64,000 nt of DNA from Marinifilum sp. D737 (GTDB lineage Bacteria > Bacteroidota > Bacteroidia > Bacteroidales > Marinifilaceae): positions 372,001 to 436,000 of the forward strand of contig NZ_JANQCD010000001.1 of assembly GCF_026672275.1 (NCBI RefSeq). The letters are read 5' to 3'. Within the stretch, counting starts at the first letter, position 1, and every line of letters starts with the position of its first letter. A program made the position numbers and the translations under genes. Below, in pieces: positions 46,230 to 54,966 of this stretch. Below the pieces are notes generated by a model that saw only the letters and a list, made by a program, of their open reading frames with translations, was not told where the DNA came from and did not search any database.

Positions 46230-46237
46230 TATATTTG
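46230..46237 (+). promoter_or_regulatory. -7 element of the gldJ promoter
   Basis: TATATTTG is a perfect TAnnTTTG match 42 bp before ATG 46280, in the 338-bp porU-gldJ divergent region. It supports the downstream ATG rather than the TTG at 46253. No other firm element is seen in the region. Confidence 0.55.
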
Positions 46238-46279
46238 TTGAGTTAAGTATTTTTGAAGATAAACTACATTCAATCTATT

Positions 46280-47794
46280 ATGAAACTAAATTATAGCATA
46301 GTTATTGCTGTTTTTGCTGCTGGATTAATGATCTTCCCATCTTGTTCGAAGGTTAAGAATCTGGTAGGTAAAGGAGAGAAATCAAAAGCTACCGGATGGG
46401 CATACAATGATCCCGACAATGGGGGGTTTGAATATCATAGCGGTTATGAACAAGCAACTGGTCCAGGTCTTAAGTTTATACAAGGTGGTACTTTTACCAT
46501 GGGTAGAACTCAGCAAGATGTAATGTACGATTGGAATAATGTTCCAAGAAGAGTAACGGTTCCATCATTCTATATCGATGAAACCGAGGTTAGTAATGTT
46601 ATGTATCTTGAATACTTACACTGGACCAAGAGAGTTTACGTTTCTTATCCTGAAGTTTATAAGAAAGCCTTGCCTGATACTTTGGTATGGCGTGATGAGT
46701 TGGCCTACAACGAACCATACGTAAACAATTACCTGCGTCATCCCGCTTATGCTGAATATCCTGTTGTTGGTGTATCTTGGGAGCAAGCTGTTGACTACTG
46801 TGAGTGGCGTACCGATCGTGTAAACGAACAAATTCTAATTGATAAGGGGATTTTAAATCAGGATCCTGCACAGAGAGATGAAAATAACTTTAATACAGAA
46901 GCATATTTAGCAGGACAATACGAAGGTTCTGTAAACAAGAACTTACCAGATTTAGATCCGGATAACGAAGAAAGACAAGTTCGTTGGACTGATGGTATAC
47001 TACTTCCTAAATACCGTTTACCATCGGAAGCGGAATGGGAATATGCTGCAACTGCATTGATTGGAAACTCGGAAGAGGAAAGAATTACAGATAAAAGAAT
47101 TTTCCCATGGAATGGACACTGGGTGAGAAACGAGAACAAAAAAGTTCGTGGTCAGATGATGGCTAACTTTGCTCGTGGACGAGGTGACTATATGGGTACT
47201 GCTGGTGCTTTGAATGATGCTGGTGATATAACAGCTCCTGTAAATTCATTCTGGCCAAACGACTTTGGATTGTACTGTATGGCTGGTAATGTTAGCGAAT
47301 GGGTTGCTGATGTTTACCGTCCAATGTCGCCGGAAGATATTGCAGAATTTAATCCATATCGTGGAAACGTATTTAAAACAAAAGTACGCGATGAAGAAGG
47401 AAATATTGCTGAGAAAGATAGTTTAGGACGTATTCGTTACAGATTACAAAAAGATGAGGAATTGGTAGGACGTGAAAACTATAAGACTGCCGATAACCGT
47501 AACTATCGTGATGGTGATGTATCTTCAAGTATTGTTTCTGATTACGAGTGGAACAATCCGGAACATCAAACACAAGGTTCAAACCGCATGTATGTTCAAG
47601 GTAGAGGACAAGATGGTAGCGACTTTAGCTCTATGGTAACTGATAACTCTAGAGTATATAAAGGTGGTTCTTGGAAAGACAGAGCTTTCTGGTTGGCTCC
47701 AAGTGCTCGTAGATTCTTGGATCAGAAAGAAGCAAGAGATGATATTGGTTTCCGTTGTGCGATGACTCGTGTAGGAAGACCAACTCAGAAATAG
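46280..47794 (+). CDS. gldJ: Gliding-motility / type IX secretion lipoprotein GldJ
   Basis: About 504 residues from ATG 46280; the open frame extends to TTG 46253, but the signal peptide begins at the ATG. The lipobox is IFPSC, giving lipidated Cys21. The body is an FGE/SUMF1-like (formylglycine-generating) domain without its catalytic role: FIQGGTFTMGRTQQDV, EVSNVMYLEYLHW, YRLPSEAEWEYAA, GNVSEWVADVYRP and a final GGSWKDRAFWLAPSARRFLDQ. GldJ stabilises GldK and SprA and is required for type IX secretion. Placement opposite porU and before murF matches the Flavobacterium arrangement. A terminator lies before murF. Confidence 0.92.
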   Translation: MKLNYSIVIAVFAAGLMIFPSCSKVKNLVGKGEKSKATGWAYNDPDNGGFEYHSGYEQATGPGLKFIQGGTFTMGRTQQDVMYDWNNVPRRVTVPSFYIDETEVSNVMYLEYLHWTKRVYVSYPEVYKKALPDTLVWRDELAYNEPYVNNYLRHPAYAEYPVVGVSWEQAVDYCEWRTDRVNEQILIDKGILNQDPAQRDENNFNTEAYLAGQYEGSVNKNLPDLDPDNEERQVRWTDGILLPKYRLPSEAEWEYAATALIGNSEEERITDKRIFPWNGHWVRNENKKVRGQMMANFARGRGDYMGTAGALNDAGDITAPVNSFWPNDFGLYCMAGNVSEWVADVYRPMSPEDIAEFNPYRGNVFKTKVRDEEGNIAEKDSLGRIRYRLQKDEELVGRENYKTADNRNYRDGDVSSSIVSDYEWNNPEHQTQGSNRMYVQGRGQDGSDFSSMVTDNSRVYKGGSWKDRAFWLAPSARRFLDQKEARDDIGFRCAMTRVGRPTQK

Positions 47795-47816
47795 AGAAGT
47801 AGTTTTCGAAATAAAA

Positions 47817-47850
47817 CAAAACCCCATTCTATAAAAGGATGGGGTTTTTT
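47817..47850 (+). terminator. Intrinsic terminator after gldJ
   Basis: AAAACCCCAT pairs with ATGGGGTTTT around an 11-base loop and ends in TTTTTT. Confidence 0.8.
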
Positions 47851-47887
47851 ATTAATTTCGTCATTCAAATAATACCAGACAATTTCA

Positions 47888-49177
47888 ATGGAAAATTCTA
47901 AACTATACAGCTTATTTAAACAGTATCCTATTGTTGTTACTGATACAAGAAAGATTGTTCCCAATTCGATATTCTTTGCATTGAAAGGGGCAAATTTTAA
48001 CGGAAACAAGTTTGCCGAATCAGCAATTGAACAAGGATGTAAATATGCTGTGGTTGATGAAGAAGAATTTGCAGTGAATGACTCTTGTATTTTGGTGGAT
48101 GATGTTTTATCAGCATTGCAGGATTTGGCCAGAGAGCATCGCAGGAGTTTAGGGATTCCGATTTTGGCCATTACTGGTACCAATGGAAAAACTACAACCA
48201 AGGAGTTGGTAAATGCAGTATTGAGTTTGAAATACAAAACATTTGCGACTCAAGGCAACTTTAACAATCATATCGGAGTGCCTTTAACATTGTTATCAAT
48301 GACCGAAGAAACCGAATTTGGTGTGGTTGAGATGGGAGCAAATCATCCGGAGGAGATAAAGTTCTTGTGTGAGATAGCAGAACCAAATTTTGGAATCATT
48401 ACCAATGTTGGGAAAGCACACCTGGAAGGTTTTGGTTCGTTCGAAGGGGTTAAAAAAACCAAGAAGGAGTTGTACGATTACTTGCAGGGAAGAGGTAAAG
48501 TGTTTGTGAATTGCGAGAACGATCATTTAATGGGAATGTTGAATGATCAGGAAATACATAGCTATGGCAATAGCGAGGAGGCCGATAGTAAAGCCAAGTT
48601 TTTGCAAGCTGCACCTTATTTGGTATTGGAATTAAGATCTCCGAAAATTGGTAAGCTGTACATCAAAACCAAATTGATTGGAGGGTACAATTTCGAGAAT
48701 GCCTTGGCAGCCGTTACAGTTGGACGATATTTTGATATCAGGGAATCGGATATTAAGGTGGCTTTGGAGAATTACGAACCAAGTAATAACCGTTCGCAGT
48801 TAAAGAAGACCGAAAAGAATGTTTTGTTTTTGGATGCATACAATGCCAATCCAACCAGTATGGGAGTTGCGGTGAACAATTTTGCCGATTTGCCAATGAA
48901 AAACAAGTTGGTAATTTTGGGAGACATGTTGGAGCTGGGAGAAGATTCGGAAAAAGAACATCAGCAATTAATTGATTTGTTGCAGGAGAGAGCTTTGGAG
49001 AATGTGTACCTGGTGGGAGATATTTTCTCGAAGGTGAATAACGAAAATCAGTATAAAACTTTCCTTAAAGCGGATGAGGTAGCTTACATTTTGGAGAAAG
49101 AAGAAATTAAGAATCATTACATCCTGATAAAGGGATCGAGAGGGATTCAGTTAGAGAAGTTGGTTGAAAAATTGTAG
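47888..49177 (+). CDS. murF: UDP-N-acetylmuramoyl-tripeptide--D-alanyl-D-alanine ligase MurF
   Basis: A 429-residue Mur ligase. The ATP-binding loop is AITGTNGKTTTKELV near residue 98. The central domain has EMGANHPEEIKFL, and FLDAYNANPTSM is the typical MurF motif of the C-terminal domain. It adds D-Ala-D-Ala to the UDP-MurNAc tripeptide in cytoplasmic peptidoglycan synthesis. It follows gldJ on the same strand, as in other Bacteroidota, but an intrinsic terminator intervenes. The SMR transporter gene begins 2 bp after its stop and must share its transcript. Confidence 0.96.
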   Translation: MENSKLYSLFKQYPIVVTDTRKIVPNSIFFALKGANFNGNKFAESAIEQGCKYAVVDEEEFAVNDSCILVDDVLSALQDLAREHRRSLGIPILAITGTNGKTTTKELVNAVLSLKYKTFATQGNFNNHIGVPLTLLSMTEETEFGVVEMGANHPEEIKFLCEIAEPNFGIITNVGKAHLEGFGSFEGVKKTKKELYDYLQGRGKVFVNCENDHLMGMLNDQEIHSYGNSEEADSKAKFLQAAPYLVLELRSPKIGKLYIKTKLIGGYNFENALAAVTVGRYFDIRESDIKVALENYEPSNNRSQLKKTEKNVLFLDAYNANPTSMGVAVNNFADLPMKNKLVILGDMLELGEDSEKEHQQLIDLLQERALENVYLVGDIFSKVNNENQYKTFLKADEVAYILEKEEIKNHYILIKGSRGIQLEKLVEKL

Positions 49178-49179
49178 AA

Positions 49180-49506
49180 ATGGGAATAGCTTGGATTTAT
49201 TTAATTGTTGCGGGATTATTTGAGGCCGTTTGGGCCATTGGATTAAAATATGCACAAGGATTCACGAAACTGTGGCCAAGTGTAATAACCATTGTTGCTA
49301 TGGGCATTAGCCTGTACTTTTTAGCTTTGGCCATTAAAAATTTACCAGTTGGTACGGCCTATGCTGTTTGGACCGGGATAGGAGCTTTATCAACCGCAGT
49401 GCTGGGAATTGTTTTGTTTGGGGAGCCTGTTCATTTCTCTCGTATATTCTTTATGCTCCTTTTGCTGGTTGCCATTATTGGATTGAAGTTTACCGCTACT
49501 ACCTAG
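49180..49506 (+). CDS. gdx: SugE/Gdx-type small multidrug resistance transporter
   Basis: A 108-residue SMR protein with four helices. Glu14 (IVAGLFEAVWAIGLKYAQGF) is the essential ion- and substrate-binding residue. AIKNLPVGTAYAVWTGIGALSTAVLGIVLFGE, marked by GTAYAVWTGIGA, is the Gdx/SugE form rather than the EmrE form. Gdx proteins export guanidinium in exchange for protons. It is translated 2 bp behind murF, and no guanidine riboswitch can fit between them, which is unlike many gdx genes. Export of guanidinium rather than quaternary ammonium is a family-based inference. Confidence 0.85.
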   Translation: MGIAWIYLIVAGLFEAVWAIGLKYAQGFTKLWPSVITIVAMGISLYFLALAIKNLPVGTAYAVWTGIGALSTAVLGIVLFGEPVHFSRIFFMLLLLVAIIGLKFTATT

Positions 49507-50162
49507 ATGTTTTCTGTGTTGATAGTTTGAAATGCATTTGATGAATTAGGAATCATTATTCAAGCAGAATTGATTATTGTTGATTGTTATGATCTTGTGG
49601 TGCTCTGCATCTTATTGATAATTACAATGCCAACCTATCTATAAATATTAAGCAGCGCTGCTGCTTATACCGATTTTTGCCTTTAATGTGTTTCTATTCT
49701 ATTTCCGAAACATCGGGGGTGAATATGTATCGGCATTATAACAGTGCATATTTATATTTAAGATAGTATTAAAAGCAAAATAAAGTAAAAAACTAATATT
49801 GGATTGGTGTGGAACACCAGAATATTTATAGCTCAAGCTTCAATAGTAATGAACAGAGGTACAGCGTACCGTAATCTTTCCAATTATTTATCTCCCATAC
49901 TTCGTATTTAGTGGCTTATGATCTGTGAAAAGAACAGGCATCCTATTTATTTGCATTGAAATATGAATGAAAAATAGTTACTGATTTATTTTTCATTTAT
50001 TGAATACAACTTTTCCTGTTGTTCTGTTATTCAGTTATCTTATGTACCTGCCTGGTTGAGATACTTTTTCTTCTGAAAATAATTTGCTGGTAATGTGTTG
50101 CAATACATGCTTATAGAGTTGTTATTGTGACTTTGTATATTATTATACCCCATATGGAAAGC
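49507..50162. other. Gene-free stretch after gdx
   Basis: No plausible gene is seen on either strand. A small palindromic tract, GCAGCGCTGCTGC, lies near 49654. No terminator for gdx is recognised. The 21-bp tandem array follows directly. Confidence 0.5.
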
Positions 50163-50336
50163 TTCAACCGGGCAGCGGAAAACCTCAACCGAGCGGCGGA
50201 ATGTCTCAACCGAGTGGCGGAATGCCTTTGGCTAAGGCCGGAATGTTATTGGCTAAAGGCGGATTGTCTTTGGCTAAGCTCGGAAAGTGTTTGGCTAAGT
50301 ACGGAATGCTATTGGCTTAGTTCGGAAAGTGTTTGA
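50163..50336. repeat. 21-bp tandem array with two unit types (8 copies)
   Basis: Eight units repeat every 21 bp. The first three are of the form CTCAACCGAG-CGGCGGAATG; the next five carry TTGGCTAAG in place of CAACCGAG, while CGGAA(A/T)G is kept in both. The ninth position decays into TTTGACTAT. Because 21 is a multiple of 3, one rightward frame stays open and would encode a 69-residue peptide with 7-residue repeats (NRAAECL then WLSSESV types) from ATG 50127. Nothing supports expression. The array is GC-richer than its flanks. The following 117 bp to the glycosyltransferase stop show nothing. Confidence 0.9.
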
Positions 50337-50453
50337 CTATTGGCATTCATGCTTTAATCTCCTTCCTCTATTTTCCCCTTCCTAAAATAGCTTGGCACAA
50401 AAAGTCAAGAGTATTAAAAAATATCAGGAAATCATAACCAATTGCATAAACTA

Positions 50454-51488
50454 CTATGCATTAAGTTGATTTTCAATCTCAGAATACCTTTTCTTCGATC
50501 TTAGAAAGTAATCGAAAATGATGCTATTGCGGTAAATTTCTTTGTGATGATTCTTGCTTACAAGAGGTAATAATTCTTTGCGTTTTCTACGGAACTGCCC
50601 AATCATGCCATAGAAAGACATGTGTGCTTTAAATACAGCTGCAAAGTTGGCAAACTCTCCACCAAGCAAGAATTTAAAAGCTGCAACTCCATCTAACACC
50701 ATTCGGTAAAAGAATGTAGATATGAATTTATTGGATGGCAGGTTCTTGTACAACATCAACAGGTTGTTGCGGAAATTTAGGAACAACTTGCGCGAACTGT
50801 GGTTGGGAAGGGTTGCCCCGCCAACATGGTACACTGTTGACTTGGTATCGCAAATGATTCTGTGCCCCTGGTTTTTAATACGCCAGCACAAGTCGATTTC
50901 TTCCATGTGTGCAAAGAAATCTCCATCTAAACCACCTGTATTCTTGTAGATATCAGCTCTGATAAACAAGGCAGCACCACTGGCCCATAGTACATCAATG
51001 TTGTTATCGTACTGGGCGGTGTCTACTTCAATAGTATCAAGAATTCTGCCCCGGCAAAATGGGTATCCCAAATAATCGATAAAACCACCTGCAGCACCAG
51101 CATATTCAAAACCCGACTTGTTGTGGTAAGCTTTAATTTTTGGCTGAGCAGCAGCAATATCAGCATTGTTTTCGAACTGTTGGTAAATGGAATCTAACCA
51201 GTTTTTACTGACTTCCACATCCGAGTTCAGCAAAACAAAGTATTCATGATCGAGTTGAGCCAAGGCTCTGTTGTATCCTTCGGCAAAACCATAGTTTTTA
51301 TCCAGTTGAATCAATCTGATATCAGGAAATTCCTGCTCAAGAAATGCAATGGAATTGTCGGTTGAGGCATTATCAGCCACGATTACTTCGGCCCATTCTC
51401 TTTTAGAGTGGCTTACAACCGAAGGAAGGAACTGTTTTAAAAGTTCTTTGCCATTCCAGTTTAGTATTACAATTCCAATTCTATTCAT
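50454..51488 (-). CDS. Family 2 glycosyltransferase
   Basis: A 344-residue GT-A glycosyltransferase. The nucleotide-sugar fold opens with IGIVILNWNGKELLKQFLPS and EVIVADNASTDNS. The metal-binding DXD-like motif is VLLNSDVEVS. The acceptor-side motif is MEEIDLCWRIKNQGHRI, the ED-type signature of rhamnosyltransferase-like GT2 enzymes. The C-terminal third has basic and hydrophobic stretches that may touch the membrane. It likely adds a sugar to a surface polysaccharide or lipid. The acyltransferase gene lies upstream on the same strand with about 80 bp between, which contain a heptamer array. Confidence 0.88.
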   Translation of the reverse strand: MNRIGIVILNWNGKELLKQFLPSVVSHSKREWAEVIVADNASTDNSIAFLEQEFPDIRLIQLDKNYGFAEGYNRALAQLDHEYFVLLNSDVEVSKNWLDSIYQQFENNADIAAAQPKIKAYHNKSGFEYAGAAGGFIDYLGYPFCRGRILDTIEVDTAQYDNNIDVLWASGAALFIRADIYKNTGGLDGDFFAHMEEIDLCWRIKNQGHRIICDTKSTVYHVGGATLPNHSSRKLFLNFRNNLLMLYKNLPSNKFISTFFYRMVLDGVAAFKFLLGGEFANFAAVFKAHMSFYGMIGQFRRKRKELLPLVSKNHHKEIYRNSIIFDYFLRSKKRYSEIENQLNA

Positions 51489-51534
51489 TTCTTCTTAAAA
51501 ATATCTAAAAATCAGTAAGTCTAATGTTTTGTTG

Positions 51535-51590
51535 ACTGATAACTATTTACAGATTATTGTATACTGATTACTGCTCACTGTTAACTGTCT
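51535..51590. repeat. ACTG-core heptamer array over the end of the LpxL-like gene
   Basis: Cores at 51535, 51542, 51549, 51556, 51563, 51570, 51577 and 51584 are spaced exactly 7 bp: ACTG, ACTA, ACAG, ATTG, then four ACTG. The other three bases of each unit vary. Read leftward, 18 bp are identical to 24607-24624, and they supply the residues VNSEQ and the stop of the acyltransferase gene. Confidence 0.9.
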
Positions 51591-52464
51591 TTTTGTGTTT
51601 CCATCGCTTGTGCGACCAAAGCCAATAAGCAGGATTCTTCTGAATGATTTCTTCTAAAATACGTGTGTGTTTCTCTGTAATTTCATTTTCTATAGCCTCT
51701 TTCGGATTGTCGAACAATGGGATAAAATCAACCTCGTAATATCCTCGTTTTACCTTTTGCATACTACAAAATACAACAGCCTGGTCTAATTTTTTGGCAA
51801 TTCGTTCGGTTCCTTGCAAAATTGGTGTATCCTGATTTAAAAATTTGGTCCAGTAATGAATGCTATTTTTGTTTGGAGTTTGATCGCCAAGAAAAACAGT
51901 TACGGTAAATTCTTTTTCGCTTCTGTACCTTAGCATGGTTCTTAAAGTATCATCTTTAGGAAGCGTTTTGGCACCAAATCGTTCTCTTAATTGAATGTAT
52001 AATTTATCGAAAACCTTATTGTGAAGAGGTTTGTAAATTGGAAGCAAATTAACATCTTTCCAGGCAGGAAAGGAAGTCATCCATTCCCAATTTCCATAGT
52101 GCCCAAGAATAGCCATTACACTTTTACCAGATTCGATGTATTGATTGAAAAAATCAGGTTGTAGGAACTTACATCTTTTTTTGATTTCCTTCTCGCTTAT
52201 GGTCCATAGCTTAATGGTTTCGATAAAGCTATCGCAGAAATGAGAGAAGAATTCTCTTCCTATTTTTTTAATCTCCTTATCGGATTTATGGGGAAAAGCA
52301 TTTTTTAAATTGGTATGAACAACCTGCTTGCGATATCCCACAACATGGTACACGATAAAGAAAATGATATCAGAGAAAATATAGAGTGCTCGCAATGGCA
52401 AATAACTCAATAGTTTTATAAAACCATATGCGATATAGGAAAAAAACTTAGTCATGTTTATCAA
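51568..52464 (-). CDS. LpxL/HtrB-type lysophospholipid acyltransferase
   Basis: A 298-residue acyltransferase of the lipid A late-acylation type. An N-terminal membrane segment lies near 8-38. The catalytic HX4E motif is in AILGHYGNWEWMTSF. The later RMRYRSEKEFTVTVFLGDQTPNK and the family end, AYWLWSHKRWKH, are present. It should add a secondary acyl chain to lipid A or a related lipid at the inner face of the cytoplasmic membrane. M4 is an alternative start. After the normal family end, the last residues (KKTVNSEQ) derive from the heptamer array at the 3' end. Confidence 0.9.
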   Translation of the reverse strand: MINMTKFFSYIAYGFIKLLSYLPLRALYIFSDIIFFIVYHVVGYRKQVVHTNLKNAFPHKSDKEIKKIGREFFSHFCDSFIETIKLWTISEKEIKKRCKFLQPDFFNQYIESGKSVMAILGHYGNWEWMTSFPAWKDVNLLPIYKPLHNKVFDKLYIQLRERFGAKTLPKDDTLRTMLRYRSEKEFTVTVFLGDQTPNKNSIHYWTKFLNQDTPILQGTERIAKKLDQAVVFCSMQKVKRGYYEVDFIPLFDNPKEAIENEITEKHTRILEEIIQKNPAYWLWSHKRWKHKKTVNSEQ

Positions 52465-52481
52465 ATCAATAAAAAAGAGAG

Positions 52482-53282
52482 TTATTTGAGCATGTACTTT
52501 TGCACCACCGATTTGAATTCTTCCTGAACCAAACCGTTTGATGCGATAATTTCTTTTCCGAAGATATAATCATTGCCTCCTTTAAAGTCGCAAACTGCTC
52601 CGCCAGCTTGCTTTACCAGGAAGGATCCAGCTGCAACATCCCAGGCCTGAAGACTATATTCGTAAAAAGCTTCGAATCTGCCGCAGGCAACATAGGCCAA
52701 ATCGGTAGCCGCAGAACCCGGACGACGAACGCCATGAGAATTCAGGATGAAATACTCTAGGGTTGCCATAAAGTTCTTAAGCAAATCGTAATCGTAGTAA
52801 GGAAAACCTGTAGCAATTAAAGATGCATCAACCGTTTTTGCCTTGGAAACATGAATTGAATTGCCATTTAAGAACGCACCATCGGCACCTTTCCACGAGT
52901 AAAAGCATTCGTCAAGACTGATTTCGTAAACCACGCCCAAAACAATATCATCATTTTCCTGCAAGGCAATGCTTACAGAAAAAGGAGAGAAACCATGAAT
53001 GTAGTTGGTTGTTCCGTCAAGCGGATCGATGATCCAATTGTAACGATCGGCACGATAGGTTTCCGTTCCTTCCTCGGCAATAAAACCGGCTTCAGGAAGA
53101 ATCTTCTTCAATTCGGTAACAATTAACTCTTCCGATGTTTTGTCAACATAGGTAACAAAATCGTGCATGCCTTTGGTTTCAACAACATCTGCTTTAATTT
53201 TATTTTGCTGTTCTTTAATAAAAGCACCAGCTTTTTTAGCAATTTCGTTGGTTTTCAGACATAAATCTTCCAATTGGTTCAT
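52482..53282 (-). CDS. Inositol monophosphatase family protein (SuhB-like)
   Basis: A 266-residue metal-dependent phosphatase. The metal-binding motif is WIIDPLDGTTNYIHG, with an upstream Glu in IAEEGTE. The second motif is LQAWDVAAGSFLVKQAGG. It should dephosphorylate inositol 1-phosphate or a similar sugar phosphate; in many bacteria SuhB also has a role in rRNA synthesis. It lies 17 bp before the acyltransferase gene, so both are probably in one transcript. mtaB is 219 bp upstream on the same strand. Confidence 0.9.
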   Translation of the reverse strand: MNQLEDLCLKTNEIAKKAGAFIKEQQNKIKADVVETKGMHDFVTYVDKTSEELIVTELKKILPEAGFIAEEGTETYRADRYNWIIDPLDGTTNYIHGFSPFSVSIALQENDDIVLGVVYEISLDECFYSWKGADGAFLNGNSIHVSKAKTVDASLIATGFPYYDYDLLKNFMATLEYFILNSHGVRRPGSAATDLAYVACGRFEAFYEYSLQAWDVAAGSFLVKQAGGAVCDFKGGNDYIFGKEIIASNGLVQEEFKSVVQKYMLK

Positions 53283-53454
53283 GACAAATGCGATTGGTAG
53301 TGATTTAAAATTGATAATTTACTTCAAAGCTAATATCATTTATCCAGATATTCGAATCAAGACTTAAAATCTTTGTAGTGGAACATGTGATAGTGCCTAA
53401 AATACTTAAAGTTGATATTGCCAGGTGCTTTACAATTAAAAGACGGATTATTAC

Positions 53455-53501
53455 AACTTTAAATACTATTAACTTTAAGTACTTTCAACTTTTAATTCCT
53501 A
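53455..53501. repeat. ACTT-core short-period array behind the mtaB stop
   Basis: Cores at 53456, 53465, 53472, 53481 and 53488 are spaced 9, 7, 9 and 7 bp, so a unit of about 16 bp (AACTTTAA(A/G)TACT plus three to four bases) occurs about three times. It begins 1 bp beyond the mtaB stop, on its downstream side. Composition and position resemble the ACTG arrays, but the period is looser. A similar ACTTAAAGTT lies at 53404. Confidence 0.6.
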
Positions 53502-54833
53502 TTAAATAATCGGTCTAAAACTGAACTCTGCCTCATTTAACAATTCAGCCTCAACATGAGCTTTTTCGTTAATGTTTACAAGCTGAACTTTTGCCAACTG
53601 ATTACCCAGGTTTTGATTGTAAGGAATTTCAACTTTAATGTAATTTTCGGTGAATCCGTACATTTTACCATTGTCGTTGTATCCTTCAAACAATACTTCA
53701 AGTTCCTCGTTCAGGTGTTCCTGATAAAAAGCTCTTAGTTTTTTATCCGATAAGATTTGGAACATTTTAGCACGACGCTTTCTCTCCTCAACAGGTACCG
53801 ATTCTTTAATTTCAAGCGCCTTTGTACCTTGTCTTTCCGAGTAAGGGAACACATGAAGCTGACTAATTGGCAATTCGTTGATGAAATGATAGGCATCGTT
53901 GAAATCTTCTTCGCTTTCTCCACGGCTACCAGCAATCACATCAACACCAATAAAAGCATCGGGTAGCAAAGATTTGATTTTCCCGATACGTTGAGCGAAC
54001 AATTCTCTGTCGTATCTTCTCTTCATCAACTTCAGAACTTTGTTCGATCCTGCTTGCAATGGAATATGGAAATGGTTTACAAATTTCTTCGAACCGGCAA
54101 CGAAATCAATAATGTCATTGCTCAACAAGTTCGGCTCTATGGATGAAATTCTGAAGCGCTCAATGCCTTCCACTTTTTCCAATTCTTTAATCAGATCCAA
54201 GAATGTCTCATTGGTACTTTTACCAAAATCACCAATGTTAACCCCTGTAAGGATAATTTCTTTAGCACCTTCGGCAGCAACTTTTTCGGCTTGTTTTACC
54301 GTATCGGCAATACTGTTGTTTCTACTTCGTCCTCTTGCATAAGGAATGGTACAATAGGTACAAAAATAATTGCAACCATCCTGAATTTTAAGGAAACATC
54401 TGGTTCTGTCTCCCATCGAGTAGGATGAGTGAAAATCTTTAACCGATTCCACCTCGCAAGGCTGTAGGTCACCCGTTCCTTTTTTCTCAAGGTGGTCGAT
54501 GTACTTATGGATATTGAATTTTTCGTTTGCACCTAAAACCAAATCAACACCTGGAATTTCGAGAATTTCCTTTGGTTTTAATTGAGCGTAACAACCAATA
54601 ACCGCAACAAATGCATTCGGATTGGTTTTAATTACTTTCTTAATGGCTTGTCGACATTTTTTATCGGCCTGATCGGTTACCGAACAAGTATTGATTACGT
54701 AGATATCAGCTTTTTCTGTCATCTTCACCGTTTCGAAGCCCATATCCTTAAATGATCTACCTATGGTTGAAGTTTCTGAAAAATTCAATTTGCATCCTAA
54801 TGTATAAAATGCAACAGTTTTACCTTGCAACAT
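53502..54833 (-). CDS. mtaB: tRNA methylthiotransferase MtaB
   Basis: A 443-residue radical SAM methylthiotransferase. The N-terminal UPF0004 domain has three cluster-binding cysteines: TLGCKLNFSE, VINTCSVTDQA and VIGCYAQ. The radical SAM motif is CNYFCTYC (CxxxCxxC) in KIQDGCNYFCTYCTIPYARGRSR. A TRAM domain closes the protein at about 375-440. The LGCKLN(F)S(E)T start marks MtaB rather than MiaB. It adds a methylthio group to t6A37 of tRNAs reading ANN codons, giving ms2t6A. An ACTT-core repeat abuts the stop. Confidence 0.94.
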   Translation of the reverse strand: MLQGKTVAFYTLGCKLNFSETSTIGRSFKDMGFETVKMTEKADIYVINTCSVTDQADKKCRQAIKKVIKTNPNAFVAVIGCYAQLKPKEILEIPGVDLVLGANEKFNIHKYIDHLEKKGTGDLQPCEVESVKDFHSSYSMGDRTRCFLKIQDGCNYFCTYCTIPYARGRSRNNSIADTVKQAEKVAAEGAKEIILTGVNIGDFGKSTNETFLDLIKELEKVEGIERFRISSIEPNLLSNDIIDFVAGSKKFVNHFHIPLQAGSNKVLKLMKRRYDRELFAQRIGKIKSLLPDAFIGVDVIAGSRGESEEDFNDAYHFINELPISQLHVFPYSERQGTKALEIKESVPVEERKRRAKMFQILSDKKLRAFYQEHLNEELEVLFEGYNDNGKMYGFTENYIKVEIPYNQNLGNQLAKVQLVNINEKAHVEAELLNEAEFSFRPII

Positions 54834-54870
54834 ATTCTTTCCCTCTGCTGATTATTAAATTATTGCGATA

Positions 54871-54907
54871 AAAAAAGAACTGAATCAATTTTAAATTGAA
54901 TCAGTCC
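54871..54907 (-). terminator. Intrinsic terminator of the ppx gene
   Basis: Read leftward, ACTGATTCAATTT pairs with AAATTGATTCAGT with one mismatch, followed by CTTTTTT. It lies 60 bp past the stop of the Ppx/GppA gene and separates it from mtaB. Confidence 0.75.
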
Positions 54908-54966
54908 TAGTTTATACAAATAAAATAGTTTGCAAATTTATAAAAAGAATCAGCTTAATACAATTC

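Noticed and set aside
46253-46279. Upstream TTG start for gldJ
   Set aside because: The signal peptide and lipobox are in register only from ATG 46280, and the -7 box position also fits that start.
50127-50336. 69-codon frame through the 21-bp array as a protein gene
   Set aside because: The frame is open because the period is a multiple of three; there is no promoter or family support. Reported as a repeat only.
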